DNA from: Candidatus Flexifilum breve
Lineage (GTDB): Bacteria > Chloroflexota > Anaerolineae > Aggregatilineales > Phototrophicaceae
Assembly: GCA_016717205.1 (NCBI GenBank)
Contig: JADKGC010000002.1
Location: forward strand, 620,001 to 684,000
Length of the DNA stretch: 64,000 bases
Reading direction: 5' to 3'
The notes under the pieces are model-generated. The model was not told the origin of the DNA. It saw only the letters and a list, made by a program, of their open reading frames with translations, and did no database searches. Made by a program: the position numbers and the translations under genes. Of this stretch, positions 8,122 to 16,246 are shown piece by piece (position 1 is the stretch's first letter; each line of letters opens with the position of its first letter).

Positions 8122-8808
8122 ATGAAACGCTACTGGATCCTCCTCCTGGTCTCCGCGCTCCTATTCGTTGTTGTCCTTGCTCCTGTTTCCGCCCAACCCG
8201 TCGCCAAAAGCGACCCGGCCGTCGTCGATGCCTATCAACTGAGCTGCAGCGGCGGCAGCGCCGAAGGCAGCTCGACCGCGCCGTATGTCGCAATTATCGT
8301 GGACTATGCCTTCGCGAAAACGTCGTCCAATCAGCGGACCATCAGCATGCCCGTCAAACACACGGAGCTGATTCGCACAGGCGCCAAGCCGCTCAATGGG
8401 TTCATCCCCTTTGGCCACATGGTCATCGTCCCGGTCGTCGATGGTCACTTCAGCGGCGGCGTCTCCATTCCGGAAGTTCCCGAAGGGACGCCCATTATGA
8501 TGTATGTGTTCCCGGTCGACAATCTGGAAACCCCCTTCCCCATCGGTGACCCGTGGATGCACATCGAAGCGTGCAAACTGTATGTCGGGCCGTATCCGGA
8601 AGTGGGCTATCTGCCGCGCACCATCATCTGCGACTCCGCGCTGTATGACAGCCCGGCGGGCAATCCCATCCCCGGCACCGCTGTGACGATTGGTCAAACA
8701 TTCTATGTTGATCCGATTGCGGTCACTGCCGCTGACAACACCAGTTGGATGCAGATTTTCGTCGGCGGGTGGGCGGATGGTTACATCCGTTCGGAGTGCG
8801 TGCAGTAA
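8122..8808 (+). CDS. Secreted two-domain protein, paralog of the 7383 and 9551 products
   Basis: The 228-residue product has a signal peptide (MKRYWILLLVSALLFVVVL, cleavage after PVSAQ). An N-terminal domain contains YQLSCSGGSAEGSSTAPYV, matched in the third paralog by YTLTCSSFTATGTSDAPYV. The C-terminal SH3-like domain (TIICDSALYDSPAG, GQTFYVDP, SWMQIFVGGW, CVQ end) is shared by all three. AAGGAAAC precedes the ATG. It has its own promoter and terminator, so it is a single-gene unit. The function is unknown; extracytoplasmic, perhaps disulfide-tethered. Confidence 0.78.
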   Translation: MKRYWILLLVSALLFVVVLAPVSAQPVAKSDPAVVDAYQLSCSGGSAEGSSTAPYVAIIVDYAFAKTSSNQRTISMPVKHTELIRTGAKPLNGFIPFGHMVIVPVVDGHFSGGVSIPEVPEGTPIMMYVFPVDNLETPFPIGDPWMHIEACKLYVGPYPEVGYLPRTIICDSALYDSPAGNPIPGTAVTIGQTFYVDPIAVTAADNTSWMQIFVGGWADGYIRSECVQ

Positions 8809-8831
8809 CGCTCCCAGCCTTTGTCAGTTCC

Positions 8832-8864
8832 AGCCGCCTCCAGTACATGGAGGCGGCTTTTTTT
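8832..8864 (+). terminator. Rho-independent terminator
   Basis: A 10-bp stem (agccgcctcc / ggaggcggct) with a 7-base loop is followed by a T-run, immediately after the second secreted paralog. Confidence 0.88.
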
Positions 8865-9092
8865 ATTGGCCCCTGACGGACTAAAAGTAAGCTACCGAAT
8901 GTTCTTGCGTAGGGATAGACCGATGTGTCTGCCCGGTTGTGGGCGCACACGCAGGTGTGCCCCTACTTGAGCCAGTGTCCGAAAGACGACAAAACTGGAT
9001 GAGATAATGCAATTTAGCTTATGAGTACGAAGATCGTAGGGATAAGAGCGGCTCTACTCCCCTTCTCCCCGCTTGCGTGGGAGAAGGGGTCC

Positions 9093-9321
9093 TAACAGGG
9101 GTAGGTTTTTAACTGTAGGGGCGAGGCATGCCTCGTCCTCGGTCGAAAATCGAACCAGAACCGCTTCGCGTAAAGCTTCGACTTCCTCCAGTTATGGGAA
9201 CACATGACGTGTGGATTCCTCTCTCCTGAGAAAAATAGGACGAGGCATGCCTCGTCCCTACCGGTTCTTTGGCGAAGGAACCCATGTTCCATTGGGAAGC
9301 ATGAAAAACCTACCCCTGTTA
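9093..9321. mobile_element. MITE-like element with 18-bp perfect terminal inverted repeats
   Basis: TAACAGGGGTAGGTTTTT at 9093-9110 is exactly inverted at 9304-9321. Flanking CC and GG plus the TA suggest insertion at a TA inside a ccTAgg palindrome. The interior carries two gaggcatgcctc palindromes and no ORF. A shorter relative lies at 16001-16080. It occupies most of the 740-bp gene-free stretch 8809-9550, which otherwise holds only gcgtgggagaagggg-type repeats. Confidence 0.6.
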
Positions 9322-9550
9322 GGAGAAGGGGTCGGGGGTTGAGGGGCTGATTGGACACCCGCATGCCTCGTCCTTTGGCTGATATTCGGTTTGTGGACCC
9401 TGTTGGCAGATCAGGGTCACGCCTCAGATCGCATCAAATTAACCATGCCTTTGATTAATTTCTTTACGCTTTATCAAGGCTCATTTACTGAGCGATGCGC
9501 TAAGCTTGTCCATAAGAGTATTGCACCGCTAGTTTCAAGAAAGGTAGACT

Positions 9551-10165
9551 ATGAAGCTCCGCTGGATCTCTCTGGTCACCGCCGCTCTGCTCCTCGGCCT
9601 GCTGATTGCTCCCTTCCAGACGGCGAACGCTTACGCCGATATCACCGACTACACCCTGACGTGCAGCAGCTTCACCGCGACCGGGACGTCGGATGCGCCG
9701 TATGTCACGCTGTATGTCACTCAATCCATTGATGATGTTGTTCCACTCCATTATGTGGTTATTCCCGTCATCGATGGCACGTACAGCGGCACGCTCACCT
9801 TCCCCGCCTATCCCGCCGGGACGGAATTGGATTTTGAAGTCTGGGGCACGCTCAATCCCAATAGTGCCTATGAAGAAGATGGGTACTGGGATGATGATGT
9901 TTGGTTTTACGAGATTGAGCGCTGTGTGCCCGTGGTGGAAATTGGCCCCTCTTGGCCGGTTGAGTTTGAAATGCGCAGCGTCATCTGCGACACACCGATC
10001 TACGAGAGCGCGGGCGGCGCGGCCATCCCCAATGGCATGGTCTACGCCGGGCAGACGTTCTATGGGGCCGCGGTCGACACGGTCGCCCCGAATGGTTCGC
10101 GCTGGATCCAGATCTTTGTCGGCGGCTGGGAGAATGTTTTTATCCCAGCGGACTGCGTGCTGTAA
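9551..10165 (+). CDS. Secreted two-domain protein, third paralog
   Basis: The 204-residue product has a signal peptide (MKLRWISLVTAALLLGLLI, cleavage near ANAYA). The N-terminal YTLTCSSFTATGTSDAPYV domain includes VIPVIDGTYSGTLTFP, matching VVDGHFSGGVSIP of the second paralog. The C-terminal SH3-like domain contains VICDTPIYESAGG, GQTFYG, RWIQIFVGGW and a terminal CVL. AAGAAAGG precedes the ATG. The upstream spacer has only a weak promoter match. Same unknown extracytoplasmic role as its paralogs. Confidence 0.78.
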   Translation: MKLRWISLVTAALLLGLLIAPFQTANAYADITDYTLTCSSFTATGTSDAPYVTLYVTQSIDDVVPLHYVVIPVIDGTYSGTLTFPAYPAGTELDFEVWGTLNPNSAYEEDGYWDDDVWFYEIERCVPVVEIGPSWPVEFEMRSVICDTPIYESAGGAAIPNGMVYAGQTFYGAAVDTVAPNGSRWIQIFVGGWENVFIPADCVL

Positions 10166-10186
10166 CCTACATCTCATTAAATCAGA

Positions 10187-10216
10187 GCCGCCTCTGTACG
10201 AGCGTGCAGAGGCGGC
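10187..10216 (+). terminator. Hairpin after the third secreted paralog
   Basis: A 10-bp stem (gccgcctctg / cagaggcggc) sits where the two sister genes have terminators, but no U-run follows. The rest of 10217-10509 shows nothing I can assign. Confidence 0.45.
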
Positions 10217-10509
10217 ACTCGAACTCCGAGAAAATACCTGTCGAACAACTTTCTGAATAACTGCTGGTGCATGCACGCCGAATGGCGCACCGCATACAGC
10301 GGTTATGGACAATCTAAGCGCCAGATGCTCTGCTGGTTTCAGTGAGCAATGCGCAGGTGCTGGCACTGGACGATTGGATGCCGAACGGCAGTTCTGAAGC
10401 GGGTTGTATCTCCGTCGAACCCAAGTAACACTCACTACCTTTCAATGCCACTGGCAGGCACAGTCCTCTCCAACTCCTTGTTCAGCCCGTTCGGCTCACT
10501 AATGACAGC

Positions 10510-12189
10510 TTACTGGAGGCTAAAGGGGAGAATGGCCTGCGCTTTGCCGTTGGTGATGTGGCGGGCGTTGTGCAGAGCGTACCGTGCTGCCGGGACAACC
10601 GTCTCGGCGAGCTGCGGCGGCAGATTCTTGACCTTGCCGCCAACTACGGCGACCGGGGCCGACTCCGGCAGCTGCGCGAGTTCACGCGCTTTCTTGATCG
10701 CCGCGCGGAGATCGCCGAGTTCATCGACCAGACCCTGCCCAAAAGCCTGCGCGCCCGTCCAGACGCGCCCACCGCCGACCGCGTCGACAGCTTCCGGTGT
10801 CAGTTTGCGCCCACGGGCGACGCGCTCGACGAAGCGCTGATATGAGGCTTCGATGATGCGCCGCACCTGCGCGCGCTGCGCCTCGGTGAACGGACGTGAA
10901 TCGACGTAGAGGTTAGCGTTCGCGCCACGCATCAGTTCAAACGCCTTGACGCGCAGGAGATCACGCAGGCCGCCGGTGACCGGTTTGGCCGTGACCACGC
11001 CAATCGACCCGGTGATGGTGCCGGGCTGCGCGACGATGTGCTGCGCGGGCGTGGCGATGTAATAGCCCCCCGACGCGGCCACCGCGTTCATGTAGACGAC
11101 GAGCGGGCGCGTCTTGGCGAGTTCTTCAAGGGCGCTGGTCATAGCTTCGGCGGCAATCGCCGCGCCGCCGCCGCTGTCGATGAAGAGGACGACCGCCGCC
11201 GCCGCTTCGTCTTTCATCAGCGCGCGCACCTGCTGCACGACGGTGACATCGCCCGCGCGTTCGCCGCCAATGAACGGAATCGGCAGATCGACGGGTGGCG
11301 CGCCGCTCTCACCGGGAACCATCAACCCCGTGACCTTGAGCACCGCCACATACTTTTCGCTCGGCGGCTTGATCGGCGGCAGGAGCAGACGCTTGCGCGC
11401 GTCAGCGAAGGGGATGACATGCTCGCTGCCGAGATGTTTATATAAGCCCTCTTCGTGCACCACGCCATCGACGTAGCCCGCGGCGAGCGCGTCCGTGTCA
11501 ATGTGCGGCGCGGTGTCGATCATCCGGCGTACCTCATCGGCGGAACGCTTCCGCCCCTCGGCAATTCCGGCGATCAACTGCTCGTAGCGCGAATCGATCA
11601 ACCATTCCAGTTGTTCGCGGCCTTCGGGCGACACATCACCGCGCGAAAACTGGTCGAACGCGCCTTTGTAGGGCGAAATGGCGACGACATCCAGCGCCAC
11701 GCCGATTTGCGCGAGCGCATCTTTGAGGAAGACCGCCTCTTGATGCAAACCAAGCGGGCTCACATCGCCGCCGGGCTGCAACAGGAGTTGATCGGCAGCG
11801 CTGGCGACGTAATAGGTGGCGAGATCGTAGGACTGTGCATGACAGATCACGCGCTTGCCCCGCGCCCGCAGCCGCTGGATCGAGCCGCGCAGCGTTTGCA
11901 GGTCGGCGAGCGACATGCTCAGGCCGCGCAGCGTCAGCACCACACCGCGGACGCGGGGATCTGCGCCAATCCGCGTGAAAATTTCGTCCAGCTCCCATAG
12001 GCTGATGGGCGGTTCGCCCTGCACGCGGCGCAGGAACCAGTTGCGATCTTCAGGGAGCGCGGGCATGGCCGCGGGGAGCGTCAGCGTGAGGTAGTCGAGC
12101 CCGGTATGGCGCAGCCGCACCCGGTTGATGAGCAAACGGCGTCCGCGGCGCAGGATGCGCAGGGCGTGTCCGAGTTTGAGTTTAGGCAA
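10510..12189 (-). CDS. sppA: Signal peptide peptidase SppA, 67K type
   Basis: A tandem-domain S49 serine protease that degrades cleaved signal peptides at the membrane. It has 559 residues, near the size of E. coli SppA. The catalytic lysine is K175 in AISPYKGAFDQF of the N-terminal repeat. The nucleophile is S373 in AVAASGGYYIAT of the C-terminal repeat, followed by GTITGSIGV. There is no obvious N-terminal membrane anchor; the start is basic (RILRRGRRLLINRVRLR), so attachment may be peripheral. The 330 bp upstream to the sigma gene (12190-12520) holds no gene I can support. Confidence 0.95.
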   Translation of the reverse strand: MPKLKLGHALRILRRGRRLLINRVRLRHTGLDYLTLTLPAAMPALPEDRNWFLRRVQGEPPISLWELDEIFTRIGADPRVRGVVLTLRGLSMSLADLQTLRGSIQRLRARGKRVICHAQSYDLATYYVASAADQLLLQPGGDVSPLGLHQEAVFLKDALAQIGVALDVVAISPYKGAFDQFSRGDVSPEGREQLEWLIDSRYEQLIAGIAEGRKRSADEVRRMIDTAPHIDTDALAAGYVDGVVHEEGLYKHLGSEHVIPFADARKRLLLPPIKPPSEKYVAVLKVTGLMVPGESGAPPVDLPIPFIGGERAGDVTVVQQVRALMKDEAAAAVVLFIDSGGGAAIAAEAMTSALEELAKTRPLVVYMNAVAASGGYYIATPAQHIVAQPGTITGSIGVVTAKPVTGGLRDLLRVKAFELMRGANANLYVDSRPFTEAQRAQVRRIIEASYQRFVERVARGRKLTPEAVDAVGGGRVWTGAQAFGQGLVDELGDLRAAIKKARELAQLPESAPVAVVGGKVKNLPPQLAETVVPAARYALHNARHITNGKAQAILPFSLQ

Positions 12190-12520
12190 GGGTTCAGCCT
12201 CCCAACTTCACTAACGATAAGACGACGACAGCGCCTATTGTACCGTGTCCGGCGGGCTGTGCCGCCAAGGCTTGGGCATGAAGGGAAGCGCAGCCTCACC
12301 TTTGATCGCTCGCCGAAAAGAGGAGAGACGAACAGAGCGTTTGCTGTCTGCCCTCGCTGAATTCGGTTGAGGATAGAATACTTTTTAGTAATTGAGCCAT
12401 TGTAGAGACACGCTAGGCTCGTCCACCGACAGCGGACAGTTGGAAACCCCTCCAAGGCGGCGTTACAACCAGTTACGCCCTTGCCGTAAACCGCAGCAGC
12501 GTCTAGGGTGTGGAGTGGCG

Positions 12521-13174
12521 TTATTCCTGGAACAGATTGAGCACGTAGTCGAGCGATAAGCCCTGCGCCTCGAGGTGGGTGCGCAGCTTGCGCCGCGCAT
12601 CATGGATGAGCTTGTACAGCGCATTGCGATTGGTCTGCATTTGCTCGGCGACAATTTCGAGCGGCACGCCGCGCACGGCGACGGCGATCAAGGCTTGCTG
12701 CTGGCGTTCGGTGAGCACATCGTCGAGCGTGGCTTGCACCTTGCCGAGAATTTCGGTCTGTTCGGCGGCCCGTTCCGGGTTGAGCGGGCGCGATCCGCCG
12801 ACGAGCGTGGACGCGGGCGGCAGGACATCGCCTTCCGCGGTGATATGGTCGAGACTGAAGTCTTTGTAGCGGGCGCGGCGCAAATCACTGATCGCCACAC
12901 GCACGGCGACGCGTGTCGCCCAGGTCGTGAACAGGCTGTCACCGCGGAAACTGGTGAGGTTTTCCATCACGCGGAGCGTGGCATCCTGCGCCATGTCCTG
13001 CGCCATCTGCGTTAGCTCATGCGTGGAAAGTCCGGTGAGATCGCTGCGTTCCCGGCTGAGGTAATAAAAAATGCCGCGTTGCAGGCGGGTTTGCAGGTCT
13101 TGAAGCGCCTCAGCTTGTCGCTCGCCCTCGCTCTGGAGGTCGGCAAGCCACTCTTCATTTGTGCGTTCGGTCAT
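12521..13174 (-). CDS. Sigma-70 family (ECF-like) RNA polymerase sigma factor
   Basis: The 217-residue product has region 2 at about 55-120 (AQDATLRVMENLTSFRGDSLFTTWATRVAVRVAISDLRRAR) and region 4 at about 155-205 (LTERQQQALIAVAVRGVPLEIVAEQMQTNRNALYKLIHDARRKLR), the ECF pattern. Its N-terminal 30 residues are an acidic, coiled extension. No anti-sigma gene is adjacent; its neighbour on the same strand is an FHA/zinc-ribbon protein. The regulon is unknown. Confidence 0.88.
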   Translation of the reverse strand: MTERTNEEWLADLQSEGERQAEALQDLQTRLQRGIFYYLSRERSDLTGLSTHELTQMAQDMAQDATLRVMENLTSFRGDSLFTTWATRVAVRVAISDLRRARYKDFSLDHITAEGDVLPPASTLVGGSRPLNPERAAEQTEILGKVQATLDDVLTERQQQALIAVAVRGVPLEIVAEQMQTNRNALYKLIHDARRKLRTHLEAQGLSLDYVLNLFQE

Positions 13175-13243
13175 GGAATCCTAATCCGAAGTGCGCTTTG
13201 CCCTTCGATGATAACACGTCCCATCCACCGCAGCGCATGAGGA

Positions 13244-13753
13244 TTAGCTAAAGCGTTCGAAACGGACATTCAGCACCAGAAAGCCCAACCGAATTTCGTC
13301 ACCATCGCGCAGAATGCGCGCCTGGTTCGGAATGAGCTTTTGCCCGTTGAGGTAGGTGCCGTTATCACTCCCCTTATCGACCAGATGAATCGCGCCGCCT
13401 TCTTTGCGGATAATCGTCGCGTGCCGGCGGGAAACGCCTTTTTCAATCGCTTCGGCATCCGTGAGGTCGACCTCGGGGCGTTCGCCATTGTCCGGGTTGA
13501 CGCGCCCTATGCGCAGTTCGCTGATCGTCCCGGCATCGAAGACAAACACCTTATCTAAATCTTTCACTTTCAGGATCAAGTTTGTGCGCGAATCGACTTT
13601 AGCGGATCCCCAGCGGGGTGTTCCCGGTTCGATATCCGTATTGCCCAGTCCACGCGTCGTCCCCATCGGCTCTGCTTTGATAGGAAGCCCACAGTGAGGA
13701 CACGTAGTAACTGTTGCTTCAATTGGCCGCCCGCACCAAGGACATTCTGTCAT
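13244..13753 (-). CDS. Zinc-ribbon and FHA domain protein
   Basis: The start is placed at the ATG at 13753 (MTECPWCGRP), which follows GAGG by 11 bases. ATGs at 13774 and 13786 are alternatives with poorer sites. The roughly 169-residue product has a CPWC...CPHC zinc ribbon at its N-terminus and an FHA domain at about 65-165. Seen in the FHA domain: LRIGRVNPDNGERPEVDL, GVSRRHATI and SDNGTYLNGQKL. FHA domains bind phosphothreonine, so the protein probably takes part in Ser/Thr kinase signalling. It is divergent from ftsH. Confidence 0.85.
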   Translation of the reverse strand: MTECPWCGRPIEATVTTCPHCGLPIKAEPMGTTRGLGNTDIEPGTPRWGSAKVDSRTNLILKVKDLDKVFVFDAGTISELRIGRVNPDNGERPEVDLTDAEAIEKGVSRRHATIIRKEGGAIHLVDKGSDNGTYLNGQKLIPNQARILRDGDEIRLGFLVLNVRFERFS

Positions 13754-13971
13754 GAAAGTCTTAACCTCAGTCATTTCACCGTACATTCCTATTTTATCCC
13801 TACTGTAAATTTTTCGATAGAAGATTATGAACGATCCCTGATCTTCGTTTTTCGTATGACACTAGTTGACGGTCTCGTGTATAATTTCGTTATGTTCATC
13901 AGGTTCATCGTGCAGCAGCTCCCACAAGACCGACTCCCCAACTCGTTCAACAGGTTCGGAGACTTTTTAGT

Positions 13972-15902
13972 GTGACCAACAAAACCCCAGACTCACAGAA
14001 CAACAACGGCAACTCCCCGTTCTCCAATCGCAATGCCCAGCGCATTTGGATTGTGGCGGCGATTGTCGTCGCTCTCTTGTTCGTCGTGATTTTCGCGCAG
14101 CCCAACAATATTCCGCGTGGCAACAAAATCACGCTGGATCGCTTGGCGGAGGAAATTCGCGATGGCAGCGTGGTCGAGATTCAGGTGCGTGGTGGCAACG
14201 ACGTTTACATCGAGCTGACCAACAACACCAACGCTTACTATTACAAGGAACGCGAAACCAATCTGCTGCAAGCGCTGCAGAATTTCGGCGTGACGCAGGA
14301 ACAAATGAACAACGTTCGCTATTACGAGCAGCAGGGCGACAATACGACGAACCTGCTGTTCCAGTTGTTCATCGCCGTCATCCCCACGCTGATTATCGTG
14401 TGGCTGCTGTGGCGCATGATGCGTTCCGTCCGCACGGGGCAGGATCAGGCGTTGAGCTTTGGTCGCAGCCGGGCGCGCGTGGTGCGCGACATGGAACGGC
14501 CGCAGGTCACCTTCACCGATGTGGCGGGCGCAGAAGAAGCCAAACAGGAACTCGCGGAAGTCGTCGAATTCTTGAAAGAACCGGAAAAGTTTATTCGCCT
14601 CGGCGCGCGCATTCCCAAGGGCGTGCTGATGGTGGGGCCGCCCGGAACCGGTAAAACGCTGATGGCGCGCGCTGTGGCGGGCGAAGCGGGCGTGCCGTTC
14701 TTCAGCATCTCGGGTTCGGAATTCGTCGAGATGTTCGTCGGCGTGGGCGCGAGCCGCGTGCGTGACCTGTTCGAACGCGCCAAGGCGGAAGCCCCGGCGA
14801 TTGTCTTTGTGGACGAAATCGACGCGGTCGGTCGGCACCGCGGCGCTGGCCTGGGCGGTGGTCACGACGAACGTGAACAGACGCTCAACCAGATTCTGGT
14901 CGAGATGGACGGCTTCGAGACGGGCACGAACGTGATCGTCATCGCGGCGACCAACCGCCCCGACATTCTGGACCCGGCGCTGCTGCGCCCCGGTCGTTTC
15001 GACCGTAAGGTCATCATGGATAACCCGGACCTCAAGGGTCGGCAGGACATCCTCAAGGTGCATGCCAAGGGCAAGCCGCTGGCCGCCGATGTCGATCTCG
15101 AATCGATTGCGAAGATCACCCCGGGTTCTCCGGTGCGGATCTCGAAAATCTGATCAATGAAGCGGCGATCCTCGCGGCGCGCCGTAACAAGAAGTCGATT
15201 GGCATGAGCGAACTGCAGGAAAGCATGGAACGCGTGATCATGGGGCCGGAACGCAAGACCCGCGTGATCTCCGAAAAGGAAAAGCGGTCGATTGCCTTCC
15301 ACGAGGCTGGACACGCCATCCTGCACCACCTGCTGGAACACGCCAACCCCGTGCACAAGATCACGATTGTGCCGCGTGGACGCGCGGGCGGTTACGTGCT
15401 CTCGCTGCCGGATACCGACATCTTCCTGCGGTCACGCGAAGAGTTCGAAGACCAGATCGTGGCGGCGATGGGTGGACGCGCGGCGGAAGAGATTATCTTC
15501 AACCAGTTCACCACCGGCGCGAGCAACGACCTGCAGCAGTCGACCTCGATGGCGCGCAGCATGGTCACGCAGTACGGCATGAGCGACACGCTCGGCCCGC
15601 GCACCTTCGGCGGGGGCTCGGGATCGCTGTTCCTCGGTCGTGACCTGTATGAGCAGCGCGACTACAGCGAACAGGCGGCGGAAGAGATCGACAATGAAGT
15701 CAAGCGTATCGTGCAGACTGCTTACACGCGCGCCAAGTCGATTTTGACCGAGAACCGCGACAAGCTGGAACTGATCGCCAGCATCCTGATCGAACAGGAA
15801 ACGCTGGATCGTACCGGCTTCGAAGAACTGATGGGCCGCGTGATGACCGAAGATCACACGCCGACCCCGCAGAACGACGATCAGGCTGCGACGGCGCAGT
15901 AA
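13972..15902 (+). CDS. ftsH: ATP-dependent zinc metalloprotease FtsH, split by a one-base frameshift
   Basis: A membrane AAA+ protease for quality control of membrane and regulatory proteins. It starts at GTG 13972. Membrane segments lie near residues 25-43 and 130-147, Walker A GPPGTGKT at 222-229, Walker B VDEID near 280, and the zinc motif HEAGH near 444. The frame breaks at about 15122-15128. The first part reads ITPGSPVRISKI-stop; adding one T to ggttctcc restores ITPGFSGADLENLINEAAIL and joins the second part to 15902. The repaired length is 643 residues, normal for the family. A base-call error is more likely than a true knockout of this usually essential gene. Confidence 0.93.
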
Positions 15903-15926
15903 GTTCTATCACCCGTTGTCACGAAC

Positions 15927-15955
15927 AGGACGAGCTCAGGCTCGTCCTGTTTTAT
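15927..15955 (+). terminator. Rho-independent terminator of ftsH
   Basis: A 9-bp stem (caggacgag / ctcgtcctg) with a 6-base loop runs into TTTTATTT, 24 bp after the ftsH stop. Confidence 0.85.
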
Positions 15956-15980
15956 TTCCGCTGGTGGTACGAGCACAGTG

Positions 15981-16112
15981 ACCTCACCCCCCACCCCTCT
16001 CAGGGGTAGGGTATTAATTGTAGGGACGAGGCGAAGAAAACGGTGTTGGCTGGGGAAGCATGAAATACCTACCCCTGTTAGCACCCCGGCCCCTCCCCGA
16101 GCGTGAGTGAGG
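15981..16112. repeat. Palindromic repeat split by a short MITE-like element
   Basis: Half-palindrome cctcaccccccacccctct is followed at 16001-16080 by a sequence whose ends, caggggtagg and cctacccctg, match the TIRs of the 9093-9321 element. Its tail, ggggaagcatgaaa, is also like that element. A cccctccccgagcgtgagtgagggg repeat follows. Confidence 0.55.
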
Positions 16113-16246
16113 GGCGTCTGCGCGTATTGACATGGTTTTGAGCAAACATTATTCCTGTGCCCGGCCTTCGTGAGTGTGATCTGCTGCCGCTTTCAGGATA
16201 TGATTGATGTCTTATAAATGACCGTACGACGTCAGGAACAAGCACT

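Noticed and set aside
12190..12520. Gene or RNA in the sppA/sigma spacer
   Set aside because: Only short frames without motifs; no structured RNA I can support.
13866..13885. ftsH promoter TTGACG/TATAAT
   Set aside because: TATAAT at 13880 is good but TTGACG is only 8 bp away, and no properly spaced -35 is evident.
13993..15063. Long minus-strand frame opposite ftsH
   Set aside because: His/Arg-rich shadow of a strongly conserved FtsH coding strand.
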